A stretch of DNA of 64,000 bases from Anthopleura xanthogrammica. Taxonomy: Eukaryota; Cnidaria; Anthozoa; Actiniaria; Actiniidae. The stretch spans positions 1,088,001 through 1,152,000 of the forward strand of contig OZ025215.1 in the NCBI GenBank assembly GCA_964019055.1, given 5' to 3'. Made by a program: the position numbers and the translations under genes. The notes under the pieces were generated by a model, which searched no databases, was not told the DNA's origin, and was given only the letters and a program-made list of their open reading frames with translations. Positions 1-11,167 of the stretch are shown here, piece by piece. Positions within the stretch are counted from its first letter, which is position 1. The number at the start of each line of letters is the position of its first letter.

Positions 1-60
1 ACTTATGCTTGCGTCACTAGTGTTAACCAGACTTAAAGGCATGATCACATGAAGCAATTT

Positions 61-290
61 TCTCTGCATCTTATCTCACAACAGTGTTGCAAGATAAGTT
101 GCATGGAGCATTGTGGCATATATGTAACCTACAATGGAATTTGAAAATGTTGCAAGACAAGTTGCAGTAATCATTGCGATTGCATTTCTGTTTCACCATG
201 TAAGCCCTCTTGCAACTTGTGTCGAAAAGCCATTGCGTGACAAATTGTAGAGAAATTTCCTCTGTGTAATCACGCCTTAACTGCGTTATG
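61..290. repeat. Dispersed repeat, TTGCAAGA/GTTGCATGGAGCATTG family
   Basis: This stretch shares motifs (AAGTTGCATGGAGCATTG, a run about AACCTACAATG, GACAAGTTGCAG) with two tandem copies near 63255-63520 at the other end of the window. No coding potential is visible. It is a diverged dispersed repeat; its class is unknown. Confidence 0.5.
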
Positions 291-448
291 TTTGACAAAT
301 TATGGTGGAAAAAGTATTGAAATGCGGAGAAAGGAGTGAGGAAGGAGTGGGGAGGAAGGAGTGAAGGAAGGAGCGAGAGGGATCAGGAAGGAAAGAGGAT
401 ACCTAGGGAGGCAGGAGGTCTAAAGGAGGCAACCAATAAACAAAAGGA

Positions 449-671
449 GTTACAGTGCGGATCGAGAAACCGTGGGCACCGGAAATATTTCAGAAATCGT
501 GTATCGTTCATTGAGCAATCTGAAGCAATTTTCTAACTGCGAGAAGTTCGACTGATTTGTAGTCAGATAAACTTCTTGGAGTTAGAAAGTCGTTTCTGAT
601 TGTTCAACGAACAATAAACGATTTCTGAAATATTTCTGGGTGCCCAAGATTTTTCGATTTGCACTGTAATT
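449..671. mobile_element. Foldback MITE, ~220 bp
   Basis: The ends TTACAGTGCGGATCGAGAAA and its imperfect complement near 645-671 (ending CACTGTAA) face each other. The inverted arms continue for about 80 bp through GGGCACC, AAATATTTC and CAGAAATCG. The arms are separated by a short loop. This is the architecture of a non-autonomous DNA transposon; there is no ORF of its own. Confidence 0.6.
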
Positions 672-907
672 GGCAAAGAAAGAAGACAAAAACAAAATCT
701 AGGTTCCAACTTACGCCAAAGAGATTTAATATAATGATCATTACTTAACCTCAAAACATTTTTAAAGAGTTAAAAGTAAGACTAAAACTAAGTGCACCAT
801 GCGTTTCCGGTTTCCATCAAATATTTTCATGTATTTGATATAAAATAGGGTATCTTTTTCGTAAAGTTATTGAGTAAATTTACTTCAAAATGTGCTCTTA
901 TACTCAC

Positions 908-1145
908 CAATGCATGTAAAAAGATCAGCTAGAGCCAAACAAAAGAGTATGACAGGATTTGAAGAAGGCTTTCTTCTGCTGTGAGAGTCTTTTAGTTGAC
1001 GATACCAGAATCGAAGTTGAACAAATGCGCCGTAAGCAGACAATGTTGCTGTCGTAATACATACAGAACTGAAGGCAATACGTCTGTCGTGATCGATATC
1101 ATATTTTGGGATGCAATAGACTGATCTAAAGCGAAGAAAAGCCAT
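908..1145 (-). CDS. Possible first exon of a seven-transmembrane receptor
   Basis: An open frame starts at the ATG at 1145 and reaches a GTGAGT donor directly below 908, giving about 79 residues. It contains two hydrophobic stretches separated by a basic loop (roughly residues 24-45 and 66-79), the second reading ILFCLALADLFTCIG. An early Cys-rich segment (VYCIP) followed by TM1 and a basic loop recalls the GPR143 (OA1) N-terminus, but the match is from memory and weak. No downstream exon was found in positions 1-900, so the rest would lie off the left edge. It could also be a chance ORF. Confidence 0.35.
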
Positions 1146-1403
1146 GTTTTTTTTGAAAGGAAAAGTTTGGTGAACCTTCGAAGTTTTGCACAGCAGTTGT
1201 CCAGTCCAGCCAGGGGATTGGGACTAGCGGACATGTAGGGAGTCATATGGAAATCATAAACTTATTTTCTTTTTAAGAAATCGTAATTTCGTAAAAAGTA
1301 AATTTTTATTTAAAGGAAAATAATAATAAATAGTAATTAAAAAAATAGGAGGGAGAATAGTTCTCTTTCTTCCCTCTTTTGCAAAGTGAGAAAAAAAAAG
1401 ATC

Positions 1404-1476
1404 ATCCCCGGTGGGACTCGAACCCACAACCTTTGAATTAGAAGTCCAACGCGCTAATCCATTGCGCCACGGGGAT
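1404..1476 (-). tRNA. tRNA-Arg (anticodon TCT), intronless
   Basis: Read on the minus strand the 73 bases form a full cloverleaf. The acceptor arms ATCCCCG/CGGGGAT pair perfectly over 7 bp. The A-box GTGGCGCAATGG and B-box GGTTCGAGTCC are intact. The anticodon loop is CTTCTAA with anticodon TCT, giving arginine. CCA is not encoded, as expected for a nuclear gene. The minus-strand downstream side (1383-1400) holds a T-rich tract suitable for Pol III termination. Confidence 0.95.
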
Positions 1477-1712
1477 TAGGATAACCAGTATTTTATGAAA
1501 TAGGTTATTTAAATGATAGGTACTTAAAGCACTGTACTTCGGGATTTTCCAATCAATTTTTAAAGGTCATCAAATCTCTAGGTTTTTTCTTTCCTCAAAA
1601 CAATACCTCTTTTGACATTATTTTTTATCATTATAAACTTTATACGTCGCTCGATCAGTCGAGCAAAACAAATTATAATATATAAAAGTGCTACCTTATT
1701 TATTTCAAGACT

Positions 1713-4112
1713 GTGTTCCTGTCCTCCGTGCCATCTAATGTTTGTGCTTCGGAGAATATGGACGATTATTTGTCTTCTTGGAAGGACTTCTTTCTATCTA
1801 CCGCTGAGAATTTCATCCCCTACAAAGTCATCAAGGATACAAACTCCCCTCCCTGGATAGATGGAGAAGTCCGTCATGTAATCCGAAAAAAGTATGCTGC
1901 ACTCAAGAAATATCGCCTAAATAAAACAGCAGAACGAAAACTGAAATTACGCTCTCTAACACAAAGCGTTAAATGTTTAGTTAAACACAAGCATCGCGAG
2001 TATCTGGCCAAGATTGAAACCTCACTTCACAGCAACCCAAAATTATTTTGGAGCTATCACAAGGCTATTCTTCATCATAAATCAAGCTCTAGTCCTGTCC
2101 TAACCCATGGTGGCGTAACAGTTAACACTCCTGCCAAAAAAGCTGAACTCTTTAACTCCTACTTCTCGTCGGTATTCTCTGTTCCACGATCAATTGTGGA
2201 CACAACTAGCGACAACGCTTTCTCTCCCCAAAGACTGATCTACAGTTATCTGATATCAACCTAAGCGTAGAAGAAGTTACCAAGTGTCTGAGTACTCTCG
2301 ACACCTCGAAAGCTGGTGGTCCGGATGGAATTCCTACTCGTCTCCTAAAGGAATGTGGTCACCAAATCGCACCTAGCATCTGCAATATGTTCAATCTTTC
2401 TTTATTCTTGGGAAAACTCCCATCGGAATGGAAACTGGCTGATGTCACTCCAATACACAAAAAAGATTCAAAGGAACTTGCTGAAAACTACCGTCCAATT
2501 TCTCTCCTGCCCATACTTGGTAAAGTGCTAGAACGCTCTGTTTGTGTACGGTTGTACGATCATGTTATCAATCTCATCACTCCTCTTCAACACGGTTTTC
2601 TGAGGAAACGTTCATGTGCAACGCAACTTCTCCAAGTTCTCCACTCTATCGGACGATACCTTGACAAGAACACTCAGACTGACATCCTATACCTTGACTT
2701 CGCTAAAGCCTTTGATTCCGTGGACCATGGAATTCTCCTAGACAAGCTCAAATCGTTTGGAATATCTGGGCACCTCTTCAACTGGTTTGGAGATTATCTT
2801 ACTGGACGCAAACAGAGAGTAGTTGTTGATGGTGTAGCCTCTGACTGGGTTCCTGTCACCTCTGGAGTTCCTCAAGGGAGCTTACTTGGTCCAGTTCTTT
2901 TCATCCTTTTCATAAATGACCTTCCAGAAGCTGTCTCGAATGGTATAATCGCTGCTTTATATGCTGATGATACTAAGTTATACAAGAACATTACATCTGT
3001 TGAGGACTCTGAAAATCTTCAACAAACCCTATCCAGCTTGGCAATCTGGAGCCGCGATAACAATATAAGGTTCAACGCTACCAAGTGCAAGGTTTTGTCA
3101 ATTACACGCAAGAAAAATCCAGTCAATCATAATTATCATCTTAACTCATCCAAGCTCCTCCGTGTCAAAGAAGAAAAAGACCTCGGCATTATTGTCAAAG
3201 GTAATCTTTCCTGGGACTCACATATTCACACCATCATCGCCAAAGCCAACAAGATGTTAGGATTGCTGAAGAGAACATGTCCCATTTTAACGGACATCAA
3301 AGTTCGCAGAACCCTGTATTTGTCCTTGGTCAAGTCCCAGCTTTGCTACGCTACGATGGTTTGGTCGCCGCACCAGGTCGCGCTGAAGGCTAAAATCGAG
3401 CGCGTCCAAAGGCGGGCAACTAGATGGATTCTTAGGACAAGATTAGGTGACACCACCTATAAAGAACGCATGCAACTTCTCCATCTGCTTCCCTTGTGCT
3501 ACGACAGGGAAGTCAAAGACTTAATACTCTACTATAAAGCTCTTTATGGACACATTGACTTTAACATTCGTGACTTTGTCGCCTTTAGTACGCATAGTAA
3601 TATACGTAACTGTAGTAATCCTAGCTTAATGCTCAAGGTTCCTTTCTGTAACTCTAATACTTTTCAGGCCTCATATTTTAATCGCATTGTTAAACTTTGG
3701 AATCCCATTTGTAAATCTTCTCCTTCCACATGTTTTTCTAGTATTGCTACCTTCAAAAATCACGTTTTAGTACGCTATTTTAATTTACTTGATTCTGTTT
3801 TTGATATTGACAGGTCTTGTACCTGGTCTGCATTTCGAGAATGTCCCTGTCATAGAGGTTAACCCCATAAAGTACACTAGTTTTATCTTAATGAACTTAT
3901 TTTTCCATTCTTATTTTTTATATTTACGTACAATGTTATATTTTTGCATATATTTTTACGTTTAATTATTTCAAAATTTCATGAGGTGGTCACCTCGCAT
4001 GGGTCTCGTGTCCCGTTCGTGACTCTCCTTTTAGGGTAACTACTAGTTATTTTATTTAACACATTGTTATATTAGTTCCCAATAAAGCTGTTAAAAAAAA
4101 AAAAAAAAAAAA
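1713..4112 (+). mobile_element. 5'-truncated non-LTR retrotransposon (LINE), frameshifted, with poly(A) tail
   Basis: Positions 1713-2230 encode the linker between endonuclease and reverse transcriptase (PPWIDGEV, KLFWSYHK). From about 2230 the frame shifts and RT continues to 3862. RT hallmarks are ADVTPIHKK, NYRPISLLP, LDFAKAFDSVDH, SGVPQGSLLGPVLF and the catalytic box YADDTKLY, followed by the usual thumb and C-terminal tail. No APE endonuclease precedes it, so the copy is 5'-truncated. A 3'UTR with AATAAA at 4081 and about 20 A residues (4093-4112) closes the element. The single frame break and truncation make it non-autonomous. Superfamily is probably Jockey/CR1-like, judged only from motifs. 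Confidence 0.9.
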
Positions 4113-4336
4113 GACATCGTTTACTGCGATTCTCAATATTCTGCAGAACTCGGTATTTGCGAGTTTCCCGTTGGAATTTGGTTTTTCGCTGCCGCCAGTC
4201 AAAAATATAAAAGATACCGACTGATTAGTTTTGATTGACGGAAGCCAAAAACCAATTTCACAACAAGGCATTGAAATGTTGAATTTTGATAAACAATTGA
4301 TAAACAAAATTATTAGCTTGATTCTGAACGCTATTT

Positions 4337-4488
4337 AGGGGCGGATCCAGGGGGTGTACATTGTTACACCAGAAATCCCCTAAACAAATGTACAAAATAA
4401 GTCAGATCAGGATTGTTGATGACGTCATTATATCGTTTTTTTTTTTTTCATTTCAGACACCCCTTGCAAATTTCAGGATCCGCCCTTG
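4337..4488. mobile_element. Short foldback element with GGGGCGGATCC ends
   Basis: AGGGGCGGATCC at 4337 faces GGATCCGCCCTT at 4476-4487, with GGTGTACA/GACACCCC arms inside. It is about 150 bp with a T-rich centre and no ORF, and looks like a MITE. Confidence 0.45.
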
Positions 4489-4888
4489 CTATTGGGTACT
4501 AATATCAATATATTCTTGAGAGCTAATATTCTCTATGAAAAGAAGTTAAATTCAAACATTTCTAAACAGTTTTGTTGCTAAGAATAAAACACTTTTTTGT
4601 TTGTTTGCTGGTTGCTTCATTGACAACTTTAAAGTTACGGAAACAAACAAATTGCGCGCAATATTGTAGTAAATCGATGTGCGCACAGATTGTTGCACAG
4701 AATGTTGCTGATGTAGAAAACGATCCTACTTCAGAAACATTACCCGGCAATAGTGCGCGCAATGTTGCACCGTGTGACCTCGCCTTAACTTAAACTGAGG
4801 CTGCAGTCTCCTTCTCCCTCTACCTGCCAGTTTGTTAACATGTCTTTTTTCTTAGTTGATGGCACTAGAGAATCACAACTAAGTTTTC

Positions 4889-7192
4889 TCACTGCCAAAC
4901 TTGTACTTGTTTACTACCACACTGCAGTACAAACACTCGACCATCAGCTGTGACGACCAAGTCTACAGGACAATACATCTGACCAACGCCTGGACCACGA
5001 CCACCATATAACATGATAAACTGACCCTCTTGTGTGAAAAGTTGAACACGATGATTATTCATATCACAGACAAGAATCATGTCTGGACCATAAACAGCCA
5101 GTCCACCGACATTATTAAACTGGCCATCCTTTATCCCTTCATCACCAAAGTTGTACAAGAAAACTCCATTTGCATCAAAAACATGAACACAGCTTTTGTT
5201 TCGATAAGATACAAAGTATTTCCCGTTACCGTAGGAGATGTATCGAGGCTCTTCATTATCCTCTGGAAAATGAAACTCACGAATTAAATCTCCTTGTTGA
5301 CTGAGCACCTTGATACTTGGCTTGATATCAATTATTTCATTTCCTTCGCAGCACACTGCGATGTTTTTCTCATCGTTAACACACATTCCACGCGGTGCAA
5401 ACCATTGCTCAGGTCTGTAGATAGTCCTTACATAAGAACCGTTCAAGTCAAATTCTTGTATTCTGCCCATAATATCGGGCTGGTCAGAAACGATAATTCT
5501 ATCTTCAATAACGACAACTCCATTTGGTTTAAGGAGCTTCCCTTCTCCTGTCCCTTTCTTGCCAAACTCCCTCAGAAAGTTCCCATTAAGGCTAAATATT
5601 TGAATACGGTTGTTACCTCCATCCGAAACAGCTAACTCTTGATTTTCTGTGAGTGCAATCGATCTGGGATAATGTAGCTGTCCTTGATCATTTCCCTCTT
5701 CACCAAACTTTTTCACGTAGGTAAAATCTAGTGAATATGCATCCTGCGGTGAGTTTTTGACGGGAAACCCTCCAATATTCACCTGTATTTCGTACATTCC
5801 AGTTTTCTCTGCTTTGTACCTCACACGGTATTTTCCACTTTCCTCTTCAGACACTTTCTTTTCCACCTCGTTTCCCTCCACATCTTTGATTCTAACATCG
5901 ATAGACTCAATTCTTGTGGGACACATTTCTCCTTCTGCATTTCTTGTGAGGATGTTAAACTCGTTCACAAAACCACACCGCACATCATGCAATGATTCAA
6001 TCGTACACTGTGCTGGAGTCGTCACGCTCTCCACAAGATTGCCAGTATCTTGTAACAACTGCATGACTCGAGGACTTGTCACGTAACGCACTGTCACGTT
6101 ACGTTGAATTGGTTTGTTGCACAAAATTGAAGGTGTCTCCAATAACGTCTGACTTCTGTGATGCAGTACTTCTTTACTTTCGATAATCTCTAAGGTCAAA
6201 TTTCGTTCGACAATGGTTTTAGAGTAAAGCTCAAATTCTTGTGTCTTTATCAACCCCTCATTGACATCCCTCTGTTCATCTTCGTTCGCTAGCTTTTGAT
6301 CCATTAGAATGTCATCTAAAGCCTGACAGACTGCGGTCTCGTGATCCTTTGCCATCTTAAAAATAGTTTGCACAGTGTCATGAACTTCTTTCTTTGCGAC
6401 GTCAATTTCGTACTCAATTCTCTCGAGGTTTGTCTTAGATTGTTCTAATTCTTCATTATATTTTTCTGTCAGCTGTTTGACTTGATTCGTGTCTGCTTGT
6501 AGGGCTTGCTTGAATTCTTCAGAAGCTTCCTCTAAGCTCTGCATTTCGTGATTTTGATGATACAAAATGGCACACTTTTGACACACAGATTGTTTGCAAC
6601 TTTCTTCTTGACAGAAGTATTCAAGCTTGTGTTTCTCGTGGGTCCTTTCTTTGCACAACATTTGATTATTGAGGAAACTCTTGACACTTTCTTGTCCGAA
6701 ATCATCCAGCATTGTTGGTTGGTGATCATTGCGAAGTTGTTTGATTGTTTTGTGGAGAGCAACACATTCTTTGCAAATTAGGCCATCACACTGTGGGCAA
6801 AATGCTACCAAGACTTCCGCCTTGCTACAGCTTTCACATTCAGTCAGTGGTTCCTGCAATGGAGTGGATTCATTTTTCATATTGTGAAATAGCCTTAGCA
6901 GAGCACTGAGGTAGAATGACGAGGGTAGCTTTGATCCATCACCATCTGGTACATATATCCTCTCCTCGCAGATAGGACATTCAATTTGATGAGTTCCGCT
7001 TCTCTCTAGGAACAGAGTGACACATCTTGAGCAAAAGTTGTGTAAACATGGAAGGACCTTTGGATCTGTGAATATTTCTTGACAAGAAGAACACGTAAGT
7101 TCCTTCTCCACTTTCTCTACGTAGGCTTTTAGTGTGGTTCGCATGGTATTTGGAATACTCCGAGAGCGTACGTGTAGATAGCCTGCGTCCAT
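4889..7192 (-). CDS. TRIM-NHL protein (RING E3 ubiquitin ligase, TRIM2/3/71-like), intact single exon
   Basis: The 767-aa frame starts at the ATG at 7192. Domains in order: RING finger at residues 34-76 (CxxC, CLHNFCSRC, CPIC); a first B-box at about 119-148; a second B-box at about 180-217 (CKERTHEKHKLEYFC); a coiled coil at about 225-330; a filamin/ABP280 repeat at about 395-490 containing [20 protein letters not shown]; and NHL repeats from about 505 to the end (e.g. PRSIALTENQELAVSDGGNNR). The family uses RING for ubiquitin transfer and NHL for RNA or protein binding in the cytoplasm. The whole gene is one exon, as is the related gene at 49533-51800, which fits lineage expansion by duplication or retroposition. 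The substrate cannot be told from sequence. Confidence 0.93.
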   Translation of the reverse strand: MDAGYLHVRSRSIPNTMRTTLKAYVEKVEKELTCSSCQEIFTDPKVLPCLHNFCSRCVTLFLERSGTHQIECPICEERIYVPDGDGSKLPSSFYLSALLRLFHNMKNESTPLQEPLTECESCSKAEVLVAFCPQCDGLICKECVALHKTIKQLRNDHQPTMLDDFGQESVKSFLNNQMLCKERTHEKHKLEYFCQEESCKQSVCQKCAILYHQNHEMQSLEEASEEFKQALQADTNQVKQLTEKYNEELEQSKTNLERIEYEIDVAKKEVHDTVQTIFKMAKDHETAVCQALDDILMDQKLANEDEQRDVNEGLIKTQEFELYSKTIVERNLTLEIIESKEVLHHRSQTLLETPSILCNKPIQRNVTVRYVTSPRVMQLLQDTGNLVESVTTPAQCTIESLHDVRCGFVNEFNILTRNAEGEMCPTRIESIDVRIKDVEGNEVEKKVSEEESGKYRVRYKAEKTGMYEIQVNIGGFPVKNSPQDAYSLDFTYVKKFGEEGNDQGQLHYPRSIALTENQELAVSDGGNNRIQIFSLNGNFLREFGKKGTGEGKLLKPNGVVVIEDRIIVSDQPDIMGRIQEFDLNGSYVRTIYRPEQWFAPRGMCVNDEKNIAVCCEGNEIIDIKPSIKVLSQQGDLIREFHFPEDNEEPRYISYGNGKYFVSYRNKSCVHVFDANGVFLYNFGDEGIKDGQFNNVGGLAVYGPDMILVCDMNNHRVQLFTQEGQFIMLYGGRGPGVGQMYCPVDLVVTADGRVFVLQCGSKQVQVWQ

Positions 7193-7704
7193 TCCAACAA
7201 CAGACTAACCCGACTATTTTTACCAAGAAAAAATGTTAATACAAACATCACGAGACCTCAATTGCATCAATCAGTCAATCAGATCACCACAAGTATGCCA
7301 AATGACAAGCTTTGTCTATTGAGCTTTTAAGTTGTCACGCATATTTCCGGGTTCAACTTCGCTAAAATTAAGCGGAAAAATTTTCTCAACGATTTATCCT
7401 CCACCTGAACAGCTAGAACTTTGGACAACAAATCCTGTCACAAAGAAAAAGTAAGAAAAATCTTTACAGTACTGCTTTTCGTTTTGGATCTTTTCTACAA
7501 ACCTCTTTTCTACAAACGTACCTGAATTTTGTCACTGTTTTCATTGCTATGCGCTGACCTGGCGAGACAACAGTCGCTGCAGGGAAATCGAGCAATAGAC
7601 TACCTCTTACGATATTTGTAATGATTTTAAAAACAAGGAATATGCAACAGAGTATGAAGGACATCAATATATCTTGTACGAAAGTTTCAGAACACAACTA
7701 ACGA

Positions 7705-8034
7705 CAATGACGTCACAAGCAGATTACGTCATAAACATGAAGCAAAACGTTTTTTTTCGCAATTAATGCACACCTGGGTACGAGAACTGGCGTTTTGGAA
7801 TTCTATTCTGTAGAAAATCCCCTCACGTACGCAGATACTATGGCTAGAATTCCTGCCACCTTTATCAAAGAAGATGGCAATGAAAAGATCAATAATAATT
7901 GGGAATTAAAAATGGATTCCACAGAGTGGCCCCGGCTCCCACTGAATTCCAAGTTGAATCTAGAAGTTGAACAGAAGAACCTTGAAAAAAAAACCCTCAA
8001 AGAACCGGAGAGAACCAACAAGAAACTTTACTGA
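7705..8034 (+). pseudogene. Decayed copy of the conserved block of the acidic gene at 35-43 kb
   Basis: The sequence encodes DVTSRLR at about 7708. After a frame break it encodes MEFYSVENPLTYADTMARI from 7795. The acidic gene carries the same order (DVTSRLRNKPPKFF then MEFYCVDDPCTYAGVMARI) twice. Nucleotide similarity is obvious over the second part, but codons between the two blocks are lost and the frame differs, so this is a relic. The ORF goes on to 8034 with no further similarity. The function of the block is unknown. Confidence 0.6.
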
Positions 8035-8078
8035 CATATGATCCCAACCTACTATTTTAATCTATTTATATTGTTGTA

Positions 8079-8294
8079 TGACAGGGCGACGCGCAAAATT
8101 GACCACTTTTAATGTGTAATCGCATACTTCTATGCACGGGATTTTGCACACTAAACTGATACATTTGATGCTAAGCTGTCTGGTTTTACCAAATAAGGTA
8201 TGTAAAACTCGTTTGGAGCAAAAAGCCAAAAAGCCCGTGCATAGAAGTATGCGAATATATTAAATGTGATCGTACTTTTGCGCGTCGCGCTGTA
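8079..8294. mobile_element. Foldback MITE with GCGACGCGCAAAA ends
   Basis: GGGCGACGCGCAAAA at about 8082 is matched in inverted orientation by TTTTGCGCGTCGCG at about 8276. Inside, TCGCATACTTCTATGCACGGG is repeated inverted as CCCGTGCATAGAAGTATGCGA. The element is about 215 bp with a non-coding centre. Confidence 0.65.
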
Positions 8295-8619
8295 ACTTCT
8301 AATGTAAATCAAACAAGACGTGATTTTGCTTTGCGTTTGTCATTTATTGTCATTTTCAAGGCATATGGTTTCTTGATCTTTTTCATTTCATGTTATAATT
8401 TTATATTAATCACCAAGATTATTTAATTTCAATTAACTTTAGTTTACCGTGACTTAGATTTTTTTATTAGTCGGCAAAATGTTTCCAAAGCGATCAATCA
8501 ATCAGCGATGGAATCCAGTCAATCAATCAGTTACCTGAAAATGTACATGTAAAGAGATTTTCGTATCATACATGAATTTAAAATAACAAATGCTGAACTC
8601 AAAAGAATACGTTACTCCG

Positions 8620-9060
8620 TTACTCAGTAATTCTCAGTAATAAGGGAAAAGATTGCGTGACCTAATATATGCACAACACAAAAGAACGAGTCATTCAACA
8701 ATGCGTGACTTGGCAAAATTCGTGGGAGAAAAGATAGCGTTACTAATTGAATGAGCAACTTTATTCAATAATGCGCGTTCATTAACATTTGTGATGGCGT
8801 GGTAAATAGCGTGGCTAAATGAATGCGCAAGTCACGAGAATGCGTTACTAAATAATGCACGACTCCTTAAAAATTTGCGACTCAAAAAAATTGCGTTACT
8901 CATTGAATGTGTAACTCAATAATGCGTGACTCATTAGAATTTGTGACTCAAAAGATAGCCTGTCAAATTGAATGCGCACATCAAGACAATGTGTCACTCC
9001 TTATAATTAATCAAAATTTGTGTCTCAAAAGATAGCGCAACTCAAAATAATGCTTAATTA
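8620..9060. repeat. Degenerate tandem array with GCGTGACTCA-type motifs
   Basis: Phrases such as AATGCGTGACTCATTAG, TTTGTGACTCAAAAGATAGC, GCGTTACTCATTGAATG and AATGCG recur about every 45-70 bases with many substitutions. It looks like an old minisatellite. Two exact TGACTCA (AP-1-type) sites lie at about 8925 and 8945. No gene is visible between 8300 and 9300. Confidence 0.55.
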
Positions 9061-9300
9061 AAGGGGCACTTGGATGAAAATTGGAAATGACTTGAAACTT
9101 TGTTAAACTTTCTGGCCCCAATAGTAGCCAAGCAACATGTTTTCTTCACGGTCAAAAGTTGGCTGGAAAAAATTATCAATTATTTTAGCATCTAAATTGT
9201 GAGTAAATATAGTCATTGACTTAATTATTCGGACTTTCCAAAATTAGGGCGTTTTCTTCCAAATGCTCCTTTAACATTTTATTATATTTGCCGTATTTTT

Positions 9301-10597
9301 TATGGTATGGTATGGTATGATATGATATGGTATGGTATGGTATGGTATGGTATGGTATGGTATGGTATGGTATGGTATGGTATGGTATGGTATGGTATGG
9401 TATGGTATGGTATGGTATGGTATGGTATGGTATGGTATGGTATGGTATGGTATGGTATGGTATGGTATGGTATGGTATGGTATGGTATGGTATGGTATGG
9501 TATGGTATGGTATGGTATGGTATGGTATGGTATGGTATGGTATGGTATGGTATGGTATGGTATGGTATGGTATGGTATGGTATGGTATGGTATGGTATGG
9601 TATGGTATGGTATGGTATGGTATGGTATGGTATGGTATGGTATGGTATGGTATGGTATGGTATGGTATGGTATGGTATGGTATGGTATGGTATGGTATGG
9701 TATGGTATGGTATGGTATGGTATGGTATGGTATGGTATGGTATGGTATGGTATGGTATGGTATGGTATGGTATGGTATGGTATGGTATGGTATGGTATGG
9801 TATGGTATGGTATGGTATGGTATGGTATGGTATGGTATGGTATGGTATGGTATGGTATGGTATGGTATGGTATGGTATGGTATGGTATGGTATGGTATGG
9901 TATGGTATGGTATGGTATGGTATGGTATGGTATGGTATGGTATGGTATGGTATGGTATGGTATGGTATGGTATGGTATGGTATGGTATGGTATGGTATGG
10001 TATGGTATGGTATGGTATGGTATGGTATGGTATGGTATGGTATGGTATGGTATGGTATGGTATGGTATGGTATGGTATGGTATGGTATGGTATGGTATGG
10101 TATGGTATGGTATGGTATGGTATGGTATGGTATGGTATGGTATGGTATGGTATGGTATGGTATGGTATGGTATGGTATGGTATGGTATGGTATGGTATGG
10201 TATGGTATGGTATGGTATGGTATGGTATGGTATGGTATGGTATGGTATGGTATGGTATGGTATGGTATGGTATGGTATGGTATGGTATGGTATGGTATGG
10301 TATGGTATGGTATGGTATGGTATGGTATGGTATGGTATGGTATGGTATGGTATGGTATGGTATGGTATGGTATGGTATGGTATGGTATGGTATGGTATGG
10401 TATGGTATGGTATGGTATGGTATGGTATGGTATGGTATGGTATGGTATGGTATGGTATGGTATGGTATGGTATGGTATGGTATGGTATGGTATGGTATGG
10501 TATGGTATGGTATGGTATGGTATGGTATGGTATGGTATGGTATGGTATGGTATGGTATGGTATGGTATGGTATGGTATGGTATGGTATGGTATGGTG
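9301..10597. repeat. Pentanucleotide microsatellite (ATGGT)n, about 259 copies
   Basis: Nearly 1.3 kb of perfect five-base repeat, with the only deviation being two ATGAT units close to 9315-9325. Because five is not divisible by three, every frame reads open, so long ORFs here (MVWYG or HTIPY repeats) are artefacts. It ends 23 bases below the stop codon of the serine protease, so it should lie in that gene's 3'UTR or just beyond. Confidence 0.98.
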
Positions 10598-10620
10598 TTG
10601 CCATATATTTTCCTTACCTT

Positions 10621-10952
10621 TTAACCGGCTTTTGAAGCAGTGTTTTGCGCCCAGTTAACAAAGGTACTCACTCTTGCAAAAACAGTGTAATGATTTGTGT
10701 AGCACTGAGTATGTCCCCAGCTGACAACACCTCGAAGAACCCATTTACCTCCCTCATAGCACGCTAAGGGACCACCACTGTCTCCTTGACAACCACCTGC
10801 TAAGCTTTGCCCTCCGGCACAAATCATAGTGTTGGGATCTACTCCTAATAAATAGCTGTTCCTTTGTTGACAACGAAGATCGTTAGCGATAGGAAGATCT
10901 GCTTTTTGGAGAGTTATAGCGGAAGGTCCACCAGTATAGGTTCGTCCCCAAC
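10621..10952 (-). CDS. Chymotrypsin-like serine protease, exon 4 (catalytic Ser)
   Basis: Final exon of a four-exon S1-family gene; the other exons lie across the Polinton at 30011-30223, 31611-31811 and 32439-32502. The acceptor TATAG precedes 10952, phase 1, and the exon ends at TAA (10621). The joined product is 269 aa. It has a signal peptide, activation at R32/I33 (RIING), and the catalytic triad H73 (TAAHC), D122 (KHDVAL) and S218 (GDSGGP). The residue six before the serine is Gly rather than Asp, so trypsin-type Lys/Arg specificity is unlikely and chymotrypsin/elastase-like cleavage is more plausible. The enzyme should be secreted as a zymogen. All exon phases agree, so the gene appears intact despite a 19 kb intron 3. 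Confidence 0.9.
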
Positions 10953-11018
10953 CTATAAGAAAAATAAATGCTACAATAGGTGTGCCAGGCACTAAAAATG
11001 CTACAAAAATGTCTACCA

Positions 11019-11167
11019 GATCCTCACAATGGTACAATAATATGTGTCAGGTCACCACAATGATATAATAAAGTGTGTCAGGTCCCCACAATGATACAAT
11101 AAAGTGTGTCATCAGGTCCCCACAATGATACGATAATATGTGTCAGGTCCCCACAATGATACAATAA
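11019..11167. repeat. 31-bp minisatellite, left block
   Basis: Tandem units of about 31 bp with the phrases GTGTGTCAGGTC, CCCACAATGATACAATAAA. It is the same array as 11872-12370, split by the 704 bp element at 11168-11871. It lies in intron 3 of the protease gene. Confidence 0.9.

Noticed and set aside
9300..10658. Long ORFs of MVWYG and HTIPY repeats on both strands
   Set aside because: They are reading-frame artefacts of a five-base microsatellite without stop codons.
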